Counted from the stretch's first letter, positions 33,806 through 43,818 are shown. The stretch: 64,000 bases of DNA from Planctellipticum sp942493135 (GCA_942493135.1 OW818684.1:1612001-1676000), one strand, 5' to 3'. A program made the numbers and translations. The notes: generated by a model from the sequence alone, not told the origin.

Positions 33806-35089
33806 GTGCGCACAGACACCCCCTTGGCGACCAGGCAGGTCCCCGGCTACGGCTGGGTGATTGTCGTCGTCGCCGCCATCGCGATGGTCGCCACGCTTCC
33901 CGGACGAACGCACGGTCTGGGAATGATCACCGAACGGTTGCTGGCCGATAGTCGATTCGGCCTCGACCGCGTCAGCTACAGCGACATCAACCTCTGGGCA
34001 ACACTGCTGGGCGGCTTGTTCTGCCTCCCTTGCGGCTGGCTGATCGACCGGTTCGGCCTGCGGATCACTCTCGCCGTGACAGTGTCAGGACTTGCTGCCG
34101 CGGTGTTCGCGATGTGCCATACCGGCGATGTCCGCCTGTTTTCCCTGGCGATTCTGCTGACTCGCGGCTTCGGGCAGAGCGCTCTGTCGGTGATCAGCAT
34201 CACGATGGTCGCCAAGTGGTTTCCGGGCCGGCTCAGCCTGCCGATGGCGGTCTATTCGCTGCTGCTGTCGCTGGGCTTCGCCTATGCCGCCCAACTGGCC
34301 AAGCCGTGGGCCACGGCCGACTGGCGGGTTCTATGGAGTGGCATCGGTTACCTGGTGGCGGGCTTCGTCCCCGTCGCACTGCTGCTGACGCGCGAGCCGC
34401 CGTCGCAAGTCCCGACGTCCGAAGTCATTCCCTGCTGTGGAGACGCCTCCACGCATGGATTTACGTTGCCACAGGCTCTTCGCACGCAGGCGTTCTGGGT
34501 CTTTGGCCTGGCGATTTCGCTGATCGCCCTGATTGGTTCAGGCGTTTCGCTCTTCAACGAGTCGGTCCTGAAGCAGCAGGGGTTTCCGGTCGAGACTTTC
34601 TACAATCTCATCACGCTTAGCGGGACGGTGGGGCTGCTGGTGAAGCTCCCCGTCGGCTGGCTCGGTCAATATTGCCGGCTCAATCGCATGCTCGCAGCCG
34701 GCCTCGCCCTGCAGGCCCTCTGCATGGTGCTCCTGCCGACAATTCACTCCGGTCTCGGGATTACGCTCTACGGCATCGGGATGGGGATCGCGGGCACAAT
34801 CACGACCGTGCTGTTTTTCACGATCTGGGGGCAGGCGTTCGGCCGGGCGCACGTCGGTCAGATCCAGAGTGTCGCCCAGATGATGACCGTCCTCGCGTCG
34901 GCTCTCGGACCGCGCGTCTTCGCCGAGTGTTTCGCCCGACTTGGCAGCTACAATCTGGCCTTTCAGATCCTCGCCGGTCTGACCGGCCTGCTGGCTCTCT
35001 GGTCGTGGACCACCCGCGTCCCCAGCCCCGATGAAGCCCCCCGACCGCTTCCCGAAATCACTCCCGCCCCCCGCCTTCAGGAGATCTGA
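33806..35089 (+). CDS. MFS transporter
   Basis: 427 residues with about twelve membrane segments. The loop between segments 2 and 3 reads GWLIDRFGLRITLAV, fitting the MFS G-x-x-x-D-R-x-G-R motif. The N-terminal pattern (GYGWVIVVVAAIAMVATLPG, RTHGLGMITERLLAD) is like oxalate/formate- or monocarboxylate-type carriers. GTG 33806 is the only sensible start and lies 11 bases after the PhyH stop. The ArsI-type gene starts two bases after its stop, so these three genes are an operon. Export of arsenite or uptake of an organic acid are both possible. Confidence 0.85.
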   Translation: MRTDTPLATRQVPGYGWVIVVVAAIAMVATLPGRTHGLGMITERLLADSRFGLDRVSYSDINLWATLLGGLFCLPCGWLIDRFGLRITLAVTVSGLAAAVFAMCHTGDVRLFSLAILLTRGFGQSALSVISITMVAKWFPGRLSLPMAVYSLLLSLGFAYAAQLAKPWATADWRVLWSGIGYLVAGFVPVALLLTREPPSQVPTSEVIPCCGDASTHGFTLPQALRTQAFWVFGLAISLIALIGSGVSLFNESVLKQQGFPVETFYNLITLSGTVGLLVKLPVGWLGQYCRLNRMLAAGLALQALCMVLLPTIHSGLGITLYGIGMGIAGTITTVLFFTIWGQAFGRAHVGQIQSVAQMMTVLASALGPRVFAECFARLGSYNLAFQILAGLTGLLALWSWTTRVPSPDEAPRPLPEITPAPRLQEI

Positions 35090-35091
35090 AC

Positions 35092-36141
35092 GTGTCTGAT
35101 TCCGCCACCGCGGCTCCCGTCCGCTTTCACCTGTCGCTCAACGTTTCCGACCTGCCGAAGGCCGTCGCATTCTTCGAAAGCGTACTGGGGCAGAAGCCGG
35201 CCAAGCAGCGTTCCGACTACGCGAAGTTCGAACTCGACTCTCCGCCGCTGGTCTTCTCGCTCGAACCCCGCTCGCCGCAGACGCACGGCTCGCTCAACCA
35301 CGTCGGCTTCCGCTTCCCCGACGCAGCGGCTCTGGTCGACGCCCAGCGACGGCTCGAAGCGGCGGGCGTTTCCACGCAGCGTGAAGAGGGTGTGGAGTGC
35401 TGCTACGCGAAGCAGTCCAAGTTCTGGGTCCACGACCTCGACCAGCGACTGTGGGAGTTCTACATCCTCGAAGGGGATCTCGAACACCGCGGCGCCGGCC
35501 AGGCGTTGGAGCAGATGGTCGGCATCGAGCAGGCTGCGGCGATGACTCCCGTTCGCGAACCCGTCGTGTGGGAGCACCGGATTTACGAACCGTTCACTCC
35601 GCCGGCGGAACCGTCCGACGAAGTCCGCCTTCGCGGGACGTTCAACACGCCGCTCGAACCCGGCCGGATGGAGTCCCAGCTCTGCCAGGCGTTCGATGCC
35701 CTCGCGCCGGGGGGGAAGCTGCTGGTTCATATCCTCACCGCCGAGGAACCGGTCACTGGCGAATTGAGCCTTCCCGGCCGGGCCGCGTATGTCAAACACA
35801 TTCCGGTCCGTACCGGGCTCCTAACCGCCATCGAAGCCGCGGGATTCGCCGACGTTCAACTGACGACGTTCCGATCGGGCGCCTGTTTCGAACACGCCGG
35901 TCAGCCGCTCCGCGAAACGCAGATCGCCGCCCGCCGGCCTGCCGCCGAGAGCGAAGAACTCTGCACGGTCGTCTTCAAAGGCCCCTTCCAGGAGGTGGCC
36001 GACGACGAAGGGCACGTGTGGCGCCGCGGCGAACCGGTCGCGATCCCCCGTTCCCGCTGGAAGTCGCTGCAGGAGTCCGCCGTGGCGGATCTGTTTGTCG
36101 AGCTTCCGGAAGCGGCGCCGGTCAGTCATTGCGGGTTGTAG
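35092..36141 (+). CDS. ArsI-like C-As lyase domain fused to a methyltransferase-like C-terminus
   Basis: 349 residues. Residues 11-130 match the ArsI/CadI branch of VOC enzymes: His13 (RFHLSLNV), His70 (LNHVGF) and Glu122 (LWEFYILEGD) as the Fe(II) set, plus the Cys103-Cys104 pair (ECCYAKQSKFWVHD) that binds trivalent methylarsenical in ArsI. Residues about 165-290 (RLRGTFNTPLEPGRMESQLC, ALAPGGKLLVHILTAE, AGFADVQL, LRETQI) look like the C-terminal half of a SAM methyltransferase without its SAM loop. The last 60 residues (VVFKGPFQEVADDEGHVWRR) form a further small domain. ArsI breaks the carbon-arsenic bond of methylarsenite. The added domains may bind arsenicals or a partner. Confidence 0.8.
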   Translation: MSDSATAAPVRFHLSLNVSDLPKAVAFFESVLGQKPAKQRSDYAKFELDSPPLVFSLEPRSPQTHGSLNHVGFRFPDAAALVDAQRRLEAAGVSTQREEGVECCYAKQSKFWVHDLDQRLWEFYILEGDLEHRGAGQALEQMVGIEQAAAMTPVREPVVWEHRIYEPFTPPAEPSDEVRLRGTFNTPLEPGRMESQLCQAFDALAPGGKLLVHILTAEEPVTGELSLPGRAAYVKHIPVRTGLLTAIEAAGFADVQLTTFRSGACFEHAGQPLRETQIAARRPAAESEELCTVVFKGPFQEVADDEGHVWRRGEPVAIPRSRWKSLQESAVADLFVELPEAAPVSHCGL

Positions 36142-36156
36142 ACGGGCATTGCAGCC

Positions 36157-37281
36157 CTAAACGACCAGCGCCGGCTGCTGCACGTGCAGGAACCAGCGGT
36201 CCAGCAGCACATGGCGGTGGAACCACCGCGACTGCATCAGCCGGGCGGCGGCCCATTGGCGCACGCGGGGCGAAATCCGGTCGGTCCATCCGCCGCGCTG
36301 TGCTCCGACTCCGAACCGGGCCATGCACCGCTCTTCGAGATGCTGCATCAGCGGGCCGGAATAGTCTCCGTGCGCCTGTACGATCAGCTCGCCAGCCAGC
36401 AGTCCCGACTCGATCGAGGGACGGATTCCTTCGCCGCTCTGCGGATACGCCAGCCCGATCGCGTCACCGATCAGCATCACGCCCGGCGGAACATTGATCG
36501 GGGGCGCAAACCGCCGCAGCCGGTAGGCATGCCCCTTGAAGGCGTGCGGAATTTCCATCGTCAGCCGGCCGGTATCGCGAAGAAACGTGACAAAGTCGTC
36601 GACGTGGCTCGACAAGTTCCGCTCGTGTTCGCGTCCCAGGCCGATATTGAGATAGTCACCTTTGCGGACGATCCAGCCGTAGCCGGACAGATCCGGGCAG
36701 AAATACAGTTCCGGGAACTCGCCGGAAACCGGGAAGGTTGCTCGCAGCACTTCGGGAATCAGGAATTCCACTTCCTGCGCCAGCACCACGGGATCGTCCG
36801 TCGCGTCGTCCCGCCGTGCGACCAGCTTGGCCACGGGGCAGAAATGTCCCCCGGCTCCAATGACCAGCCGGGCGGAAATGGCGTCGTTCGCGATCCACCG
36901 ATCCCCCTCTGCTCGTAAAGATTTGAGCGATTCTCCCAGCCGGAGCGGCGCTCCGGAGCGGTGCAGCAGGTAGTCGTCGAATTCGCAGCGACGGATGCCG
37001 TAGCTGACCGGGCGATGGTAGTCAGTCCGGATCCCGCGGCGGCCGATCAGTCCGGTGATGAATCCCGTGAAGGGCTGTAACACGTTCTTCCGGGCGAAGT
37101 CGTCTGTGTCAAGGTCCAGCGAGGCGATGATCGCCGGCGTGATCCAGCCGGTACAGACCTTATCGCGCGGAAACTGCGCGCGATCGAGCACCACGACATC
37201 GACTCCGTGCTTTCGCAGATGCCGGGCGCAGGTCGAGCCCGCCGGCCCGCCACCAACAATCAGGACGTCGCACTGATCCAT
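36157..37281 (-). CDS. Geranylgeranyl reductase-family FAD-dependent oxidoreductase
   Basis: 374 residues. MDQCDVLIVGGGPAGSTCAR is the FAD-binding Rossmann start. VVLDRAQFPRDKVCTGWITP carries the P-R-x-K-x-C-x-G pattern of the geranylgeranyl reductase/FixC group. GVMLIGDAIGLAYPQSGEGI is the second FAD motif (GDA). These enzymes reduce isoprenoid or other unsaturated chains. ATG 37281 is preferred over an upstream TTG because GGAG lies seven bases before it. It follows the cyclopropane synthase gene by 27 bases on the same strand, so a shared role in modifying membrane lipids is likely. Confidence 0.8.
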   Translation of the reverse strand: MDQCDVLIVGGGPAGSTCARHLRKHGVDVVVLDRAQFPRDKVCTGWITPAIIASLDLDTDDFARKNVLQPFTGFITGLIGRRGIRTDYHRPVSYGIRRCEFDDYLLHRSGAPLRLGESLKSLRAEGDRWIANDAISARLVIGAGGHFCPVAKLVARRDDATDDPVVLAQEVEFLIPEVLRATFPVSGEFPELYFCPDLSGYGWIVRKGDYLNIGLGREHERNLSSHVDDFVTFLRDTGRLTMEIPHAFKGHAYRLRRFAPPINVPPGVMLIGDAIGLAYPQSGEGIRPSIESGLLAGELIVQAHGDYSGPLMQHLEERCMARFGVGAQRGGWTDRISPRVRQWAAARLMQSRWFHRHVLLDRWFLHVQQPALVV

Positions 37282-37308
37282 AGGATTCTCCAAGGCGTGC
37301 AGCGGCCG

Positions 37309-38604
37309 TCAGTAGCCGTTCCGCGGGGTTTCTTGAGCGGCCGTCAGCCGGGGACGCGGCGGAGCATCGGGGCTTGGAACGGCCTCCGGCGGCCCCGCCA
37401 GATGCTCGTAAACTTCGGCGCGCGTCCAGGGAACGTCGTTGCACTCGGCCCGGTTAAAGTGGACTTGAAAGAGCTGCAGATAGCCGGATTCGAACGCGGC
37501 GATCGATGCCGCCAGGTAGAATCTCCACATCCGCACGAAGCGTTCATCGAACATCCGCAACACCTCGCCGGCGCGTGCGTCGAAGCGCTGCAGCCAGTGT
37601 CGCAGGGTCTGGGCATAGTGCATGCGGAGGTTCTCGACGTCGAGGACCGAGAATCCGTGCGGTTCGAAGATCTGCAGCATCTGCGAGAGGCTGGGAGGCT
37701 CCGCGCCGGGGAAGATATGCTTGGTCGTCCAGGCATCCAGCGGGCGGGCGACATTCCGGCCGATGGTATGGATCAAGCCCCGTCCGCCGTCGCTGAGGAC
37801 GCGATCAATCAGCCGCCCCAGCGTGTAATACTGGTCGACACCGACGTGTTCGAGCATTCCCACGGAAACAAAGACGTCGAACTTGCCGGTCATGCTCCGG
37901 TAGTCGTCCTCAATGAAGTCCACCCGGTCCGCGAGGCCTTCGCGCTGAGCCCGTTGACGAGCGTAAGCAATCTGTTCCTTCGAGAGGTTGTAGGCGCGAA
38001 CCCGCACGCCATATTCGCGGGCCATGTGGAGCGCAAATCCCCCCCAGCCACAGCCCGCCTCGGCGACGACATCTCCCGGCTTCAGCCGCAGCTTCCGGCA
38101 GATGTGGTCGAACTTGGCGACCTGGGCCTGCTCCAGCGTGTATCGCGGCTGTTCATAGTATGCACAGGTGTAGGCCAGTTGTTCGTCGAGCCAGAGTCTG
38201 TAGAAGTCGTTCCCGAGATCGTAGTGGTGGTAGACGCTGGACTTGGACTCCGCGAGCGAATGCCCCTTGCGTCGCACCAGCCAATCCCGCAATGACCAGC
38301 TCGGACCACGCTCCCGTTCCAGCCGCCACATGGCCTGCATGACCGAGGTCAGGACACCCGGAAGCTCCCCCTGAATCACGATTTCGCCCGACGAGAAGCC
38401 CTCGCCGAAGCCGAGTGAAGCGTCCCATAACAACCGGCGGAGGGCCGCCGGGAAACGGAACTCGATCCTTCCGAGCGAGGACTCCCGCGGTCCGCCCACC
38501 TCGAACCCGTCCCACAGCGCCAGCCGGACTGGGGGGCCACCCACGCCGATCCAGATCCGTTTCAGAAACTCCCGCTCCCAGAGATACGCCCCACGGTCAG
38601 CCAT
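37309..38604 (-). CDS. cfa: Cyclopropane-fatty-acyl-phospholipid synthase family protein
   Basis: 431 residues. Typical CFA synthase layout: N-terminal lipid-binding domain (1-110), then SVYHHYDLGNDFYRLWLDEQ and LAYTCAYYEQP. The SAM loop is VVAEAGCGWGGFALHMA, with later VSVGMLEHVG and WTTKHIFPGAEPPSLSQML. The C-terminal WRFYLAASIAAFESGYLQLF and QVHFNR match the family. It would transfer a methylene group from SAM to double bonds of membrane acyl chains. The flavoprotein gene follows 27 bases downstream, as in other loci where lipid saturation enzymes pair. ATG 38604. Confidence 0.9.
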   Translation of the reverse strand: MADRGAYLWEREFLKRIWIGVGGPPVRLALWDGFEVGGPRESSLGRIEFRFPAALRRLLWDASLGFGEGFSSGEIVIQGELPGVLTSVMQAMWRLERERGPSWSLRDWLVRRKGHSLAESKSSVYHHYDLGNDFYRLWLDEQLAYTCAYYEQPRYTLEQAQVAKFDHICRKLRLKPGDVVAEAGCGWGGFALHMAREYGVRVRAYNLSKEQIAYARQRAQREGLADRVDFIEDDYRSMTGKFDVFVSVGMLEHVGVDQYYTLGRLIDRVLSDGGRGLIHTIGRNVARPLDAWTTKHIFPGAEPPSLSQMLQIFEPHGFSVLDVENLRMHYAQTLRHWLQRFDARAGEVLRMFDERFVRMWRFYLAASIAAFESGYLQLFQVHFNRAECNDVPWTRAEVYEHLAGPPEAVPSPDAPPRPRLTAAQETPRNGY

Positions 38605-38794
38605 CAGAACGACTCCCGAAGACTGCAGGTTGGAAATCGAAGCGCAGACTCAACCCTGCCAGAAACCGGTGCAGCCAGTTCCCGACATTCCACAGCACTG
38701 AGATCGTTTTCGATCCGGCCTCAAACAGTCGCGATCCCTCGCTCGATGCAGTGTAACCCGTGCTGAACACGAGACTCCAGTGGTTGTTTCTCAA
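38597..38794 (-). CDS. Possible small ORF overlapping the start of the cfa-like gene
   Basis: 65 codons, MRNNHWSLVFSTGYTASSEG onward, ending eight bases inside the cfa-like coding region. The overlap would allow translational coupling, and the residue mix (GNWLHRFLAGLSLRFDFQ) is not absurd. No homologue is recognised and codon bias is weak, so it may be a chance ORF in the 402-base gap. Confidence 0.25.
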   Translation of the reverse strand: MRNNHWSLVFSTGYTASSEGSRLFEAGSKTISVLWNVGNWLHRFLAGLSLRFDFQPAVFGSRSDG

Positions 38795-39006
38795 ACTCCG
38801 TTTTCATCGAGAAGACATCCACACATCAACCTACCAGTCCGCCCGCCCGGAGCTGTCGCTGCGGCAGTCAAGGTCTGGCTGGCCTCCCCGGATTCACGCT
38901 CGATCGATCGTTCTGGCGAACGCGCAGCATGGCCCCGGCCCGGATACAAGTCTATACTGGCACGGCAGATTGTGTCGCCGCCCCGCGTTCCCGAAAGCCC
39001 ATCGGC
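38605..39006. other. Intergenic region between divergent genes
   Basis: 402 bases between the divergent cfa-like and OYE-like genes. It is less GC-rich near 38770-38830 and may hold both promoters. Apart from the doubtful small ORF nothing is recognised. Confidence 0.4.
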
Positions 39007-40449
39007 ATGGCCCGCTATTTCAAGTTCAAGTCTCCTGCGGAGCTGATTGCCGAGGCCCGTTCGCTGGGTAGCGATCTCGAACTTACGGAAGACATGGCGC
39101 CGCTGTTTCGGCCGATCGCCATCGGCGGGCGGACTGTGGCAAACCGGCTATGCGTCCAGCCGATGGAAGGGTGCGACGGAACGCTCGACGGGCTTCCGGA
39201 CGAATTGACAGTCCGGCGCTATCAGCGGTTCGGGGCCGGCGGCGCCAAGCTGATCTGGGGCGAAGCCACCGCCATCGCCGACGAAGGCCGGATGAACCCC
39301 CGCCAGCTCTGGCTCCACGAAGGTTCCGCCTCCGCCATTGAGCAGATGCTTGCCGAGTGCCGCAAAGCTCACCGAGACGCCTGCGGATCGGATGACGGGT
39401 TGCTCCTCGGACTGCAGCTCACGCATTCCGGCCGGTTCAGTTTCCGCAAGCCCCTGATCGCCGTCCACGATCCGATCCTCGACCCGCTCACGCTCGACAA
39501 GTCCACGGGCAAGCATCTGGGCGCATCCAGCCCGCTCCTCACTGACGACGACCTCAAGCGGATTGAAGACCAGTATGTTGTCACCGCCAGGCTGGCTGCG
39601 AAGATCGGTTGTGATTTCGTCGACGTCAAACAGTGCCACCGGTATCTTCTTTCGGAACTCCTCGCGGCGCGAACCCGACCGGGCGAGTACGGCGGCTCGC
39701 TGGAGAACCGGACCCGGCTCGTCCGCAACGTGGTGACCCGCATTCGGGAAGAGCTGCCGGACCTGGTGATCGGCACGCGAATGAACGCCTACGACGGAAT
39801 TCCCTATCGCGGTGACGGCGAGGAATTTGTCGGCACGCCCTGTCCGCACGAACTGCCGCTGACCTGCGCCTTCGGCGTCGATCCGCAGAACCATCTTGTT
39901 CCGGATACCACGGAGCCGATCCAGGTCGCCCGCTGGCTGCGTGACTGGGGTGTCAGTCTGATCAACATCAGCCTGGGAAATCCCTACGCCAACCCGCACG
40001 TCGTCCGACCGGCGGAGTTTCCCCCGGTCGACGGCTACCACGCTCCCGAACACCCGCTAATTGGCGTCCTGAGACATCTTCAGATCACGAGCCTGATCCA
40101 GCAGGCCGTGCCGGACGTTCCGGTCGTGGGAAGCGCCTACACCTGGCTGCAGGACTATTCTATGCAGGCGGGGGCGGCGAACGTGGCCGCAGGCCGTTGC
40201 AGCTTCGTCGGGCTCGGCCGCGGTACGCTCAGCCAGCCGGACTTCGCCCGTCAGCTCGAGCAGCACGGCAAGCTGGAGCGGAAGACAGTCTGCCGGACGT
40301 TTTCGTACTGCACGAACCTGATGCGGACCAAGGATCATCCGCTGGGCCAGTATCCGACCGGATGTCCGCCGTTCGATAAGGAAGTCTACGGCCCGCTGTG
40401 GAAAGAAATCGAAGCGAAGCGAAAAGCTGCGGCGCCGTCGGAATCGTGA
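39007..40449 (+). CDS. NADH:flavin oxidoreductase, Old Yellow Enzyme-like
   Basis: 480 residues. A TIM barrel of the OYE family: APLFRPIAIGGRTVANRLCV starts the barrel, YQRFGAGGAKLIWGEATAI follows, and GLQLTHSGRFS carries the H-S-G substrate/flavin motif. VDVKQCHRYLLSELLAARTR and PGEYGGSLENRTRLVRNVV match the H-G-Y-L and GGSxENR signatures. The end (CRTFSYCTNLMRTKDHPLGQ, YPTGCPP) has Cys residues but not the normal 4Fe-4S spacing of dienoyl-CoA reductases, and no FAD/NADH domain follows. It likely reduces an activated alkene or aromatic compound. ATG 39007. Confidence 0.85.
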   Translation: MARYFKFKSPAELIAEARSLGSDLELTEDMAPLFRPIAIGGRTVANRLCVQPMEGCDGTLDGLPDELTVRRYQRFGAGGAKLIWGEATAIADEGRMNPRQLWLHEGSASAIEQMLAECRKAHRDACGSDDGLLLGLQLTHSGRFSFRKPLIAVHDPILDPLTLDKSTGKHLGASSPLLTDDDLKRIEDQYVVTARLAAKIGCDFVDVKQCHRYLLSELLAARTRPGEYGGSLENRTRLVRNVVTRIREELPDLVIGTRMNAYDGIPYRGDGEEFVGTPCPHELPLTCAFGVDPQNHLVPDTTEPIQVARWLRDWGVSLINISLGNPYANPHVVRPAEFPPVDGYHAPEHPLIGVLRHLQITSLIQQAVPDVPVVGSAYTWLQDYSMQAGAANVAAGRCSFVGLGRGTLSQPDFARQLEQHGKLERKTVCRTFSYCTNLMRTKDHPLGQYPTGCPPFDKEVYGPLWKEIEAKRKAAAPSES

Positions 40450-40505
40450 TGATCGGCGAGGCAGTGCAGCGTCCTTGAAATCCTCACCGGAAGTGAATTG
40501 CCCGC

Positions 40506-41264
40506 ATGTCTGAACTGCTGACGACCGAGAATCTGATTGCATTCCTCACGCTGACCAGCCTGGAAATCGTGCTGGGAATCGACAACATCATCTTCATCGC
40601 GATCCTTGCCGGTCGCATGGAAGAGAAGCGGCGGAATCTGGCCAGGCAGCTCGGTCTGTTGATTGCGGTCGTCTCACGGATCGGGCTGCTGCTCGCGATC
40701 GGCTGGGTCATGCAGCTCAAGGAGGAATTGTTTGCGCTGTTCGGCCACGCGGTCACCGGCAAGGATCTGGTGCTGATGATCGGGGGCCTGTTTCTGATCG
40801 GCAAGTCGACGCTGGAGATCCATCACAAGGTCGAGGGGGAACATGACAGCGACATGGTCACGGGGCCGAAGATGTCGATGGCGATGATGCTGGCGGAGGT
40901 GCTGGCGATCGACATGATCTTTTCGCTGGATTCCGTCATCACCGCCGTGGGAATGTGCAAGAGCGTTCCGGTCATGATCGCAGCCATCCTGACATCGGTG
41001 GCCGTCATGCTGTGGTATTCGGGCTTCGTGGTGCGGTTCGTCGACCGGCACCCGGCGATCAAACTGCTGGCGCTGTCGTTTCTGCTGCTGATCGGCGTGC
41101 TGCTGGTCGGCGAGGGATTCCACTACGAAATCCCCAAAGGCTACATCTACTTTGCGATGGCCTTCTCACTGACCATCGAGCTGCTGCAGATGCGGGCCGA
41201 ACACAACGCGCACCACAAGCCCAAGGTGCTGACGGGGGCCAGCGACGACGGCTCGGCGGTGTAG
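40506..41264 (+). CDS. TerC family membrane protein
   Basis: 252 residues, seven or eight hydrophobic segments. LTSLEIVLGIDNIIFIAIL contains the acidic E-x5-D-N metal-site pattern of TerC. VLAIDMIFSLDSVITAVGM is the matching second repeat (D-x-x-F-S-x-D). The family exports metal ions such as Mn(II) or is linked to membrane-protein loading of metal. Here it is a single gene 56 bases after the OYE-like gene, on the same strand. ATG 40506. Confidence 0.9.
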   Translation: MSELLTTENLIAFLTLTSLEIVLGIDNIIFIAILAGRMEEKRRNLARQLGLLIAVVSRIGLLLAIGWVMQLKEELFALFGHAVTGKDLVLMIGGLFLIGKSTLEIHHKVEGEHDSDMVTGPKMSMAMMLAEVLAIDMIFSLDSVITAVGMCKSVPVMIAAILTSVAVMLWYSGFVVRFVDRHPAIKLLALSFLLLIGVLLVGEGFHYEIPKGYIYFAMAFSLTIELLQMRAEHNAHHKPKVLTGASDDGSAV

Positions 41265-41293
41265 CGAGCCGTCGCACGCAGCGGTTTCCGGGA

Positions 41294-41776
41294 CTACTCC
41301 GCGTCGTCGATCGCCAGAACTTTGTAGCGCATCGTACCGCGGGGGACATCGAGTTCGACGGTTTCGCCGACCTTTTTATTCATCATGGCCTGCGCCAGCG
41401 GGCTGGAGGTCAGGATTTTCATGACGTCGGTCGTGTAGTCTTCTTCGCCCGGACCGACGAATTCATACTGCTCTTCGTCGCCGCCGTCGAGGTCTTTGAC
41501 CGTCACGCGGGTGCCGAATGCCACGACCCCCTTGGGCATGTTTGCCCGGTCGACGATGTAGCAGTCCGAGAGCTTCGTTTTCAGGGAGTTGATCTTGGCC
41601 AGGAGCATCCCTTGGGCTTCGCGCTGGCCGTGGTATTCGGCGTTCTCGCGGAGATCCCCCTCGGCCCGCGCATCGGCGATCGCCTGAGTGATACGGGGCA
41701 TCTCGTCGTGCTCCATACGACGCAACTCTTCCATGAGCTTGTCGTAGCCTTCCCGCGAAATCGGCTGTCGTTCCAT
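41294..41776 (-). CDS. greA: Transcription elongation factor GreA
   Basis: 160 residues. ISREGYDKLMEELRRMEHDE and DARAEGDLRENAEYHGQREA form the N-terminal coiled coil with the acidic D-L-R-E-N-A-E-Y tip that enters the RNA polymerase secondary channel. VAFGTRVTVKDLDGGDEEQY, SSPLAQAMMNKKVGETVELD and VPRGTMRYKVLAI match the C-terminal FKBP-like domain. It rescues backtracked polymerase by stimulating transcript cleavage. ATG 41776 fits the family start. An ORF extension upstream adds a Cys-x-x-Cys stretch that is probably not translated. Confidence 0.93.
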   Translation of the reverse strand: MERQPISREGYDKLMEELRRMEHDEMPRITQAIADARAEGDLRENAEYHGQREAQGMLLAKINSLKTKLSDCYIVDRANMPKGVVAFGTRVTVKDLDGGDEEQYEFVGPGEEDYTTDVMKILTSSPLAQAMMNKKVGETVELDVPRGTMRYKVLAIDDAE

Positions 41777-41876
41777 CGGATGAATCTCCCCACACTCTGC
41801 GCATCGCAGACGCCCGGCTGCCAACCCCAGTTTCAGGGGGCCGGTCAGTCAGGCATTTGCAGTCAATCGGTACAGA

Positions 41877-41916
41877 CCAAAAACAAAGAGACGGGCGGCA
41901 AACATAGGCCGCCCGT
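41877..41916 (-). terminator. Rho-independent terminator after the Uma2 gene
   Basis: On the minus strand ACGGGCGG (41916-41909) pairs with CCGCCCGT (41898-41891), followed by CTCTTTGTTTTTGG. It lies between the Uma2 gene and greA. Confidence 0.8.
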
Positions 41917-41980
41917 GCTCGGAAGTGTTCAAATTATACACGTGGCGCAGGGAAATCTCCACCCCCTGTTAGCCGGGCGC

Positions 41981-42532
41981 TCAAGCGGGAGCGGGGATTG
42001 GAATCAGCTCGCCGATGCTGATCGACCAGCCGGGAATCAGCGAGGTCTCCAGCGAGTCGGCGGCCGTCAATTTCCGCACGGATTCGGGAGCCGTGTAGAC
42101 TTCCACAAGGCGGTCTTCCGGACTGATCAGCCAGACTTCTTTCACGCCGTAGTGGAAGTACTCTCGGAGCTTGCGGGCGACGTTCTGATAGAGATCGTTC
42201 TGACTGAGGACTTCGACGGCGAGATCGGGGACGACCGCCCAGTCGCCGGTCAGGGGCGGAGGGCCGTTCAATGGCCACGTTTCCGCTGAGAAAAACGCGA
42301 CGTCGGGTCTCCTGCGAAGTTCATTGACAGCGTCCAACACCAGGACGGTCTCGATCGCCAGCGTCCCGATTGGATGCGTGTCGACGTGACGCTGTAATGA
42401 CAGCAAGAGCCGGAGTGCAAGCCAGGATGCGAATCCTCCCACGTTTTTCTCCACGATCTGGCCATCAACGATCTCGTACAACGAGTCGTCGGAAGGAAAG
42501 ACCGGCGGACGCTCAGAAATGACGGATGCCAC
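41981..42532 (-). CDS. Uma2 family protein (DUF820, predicted nuclease fold)
   Basis: 183 residues. YEIVDGQIVEKNVGGFAS is the usual start. RRPDVAFFSAETW, VVPDLAVEVLSQNDLYQNV and ARKLREYFHYGVKEVWLISP give the PD-(D/E)xK-like D, E-x-L and K positions. The family is expanded in cyanobacteria and planctomycetes, and its biological role is unclear. A second member is at 45087-45692. It is a single gene with its own terminator. Confidence 0.85.
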   Translation of the reverse strand: MASVISERPPVFPSDDSLYEIVDGQIVEKNVGGFASWLALRLLLSLQRHVDTHPIGTLAIETVLVLDAVNELRRRPDVAFFSAETWPLNGPPPLTGDWAVVPDLAVEVLSQNDLYQNVARKLREYFHYGVKEVWLISPEDRLVEVYTAPESVRKLTAADSLETSLIPGWSISIGELIPIPAPA

Positions 42533-42623
42533 AACAGTCCCCTGCCCAAAACGTGCGTACAGTCATCAGACCAGTCCGCGTCAGCCCCATCAAGACCGTT
42601 TCGCACCTCGCGAAGGCGCAGCA

Positions 42624-42658
42624 AAACAGCCGGGGGCCTGACGGTCCCCGGCTGCCGA
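42624..42658 (-). terminator. Rho-independent terminator after the Gfo/Idh/MocA gene
   Basis: Minus strand AGCCGGGGACC (from 42655), loop, CCCCCGGCT (to 42630), then GTTTTGC. It lies 24 bases past the stop codon. Confidence 0.75.
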
Positions 42659-42681
42659 ACTCTCGAACCGGCAACGACCGC

Positions 42682-43818
<1,137 letters not shown>

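Noticed and set aside
41777..41824. Longer GreA with a Cys-x-x-Cys N-terminus
   Set aside because: The normal GreA start is at 41776 and the extension has no counterpart in the family.
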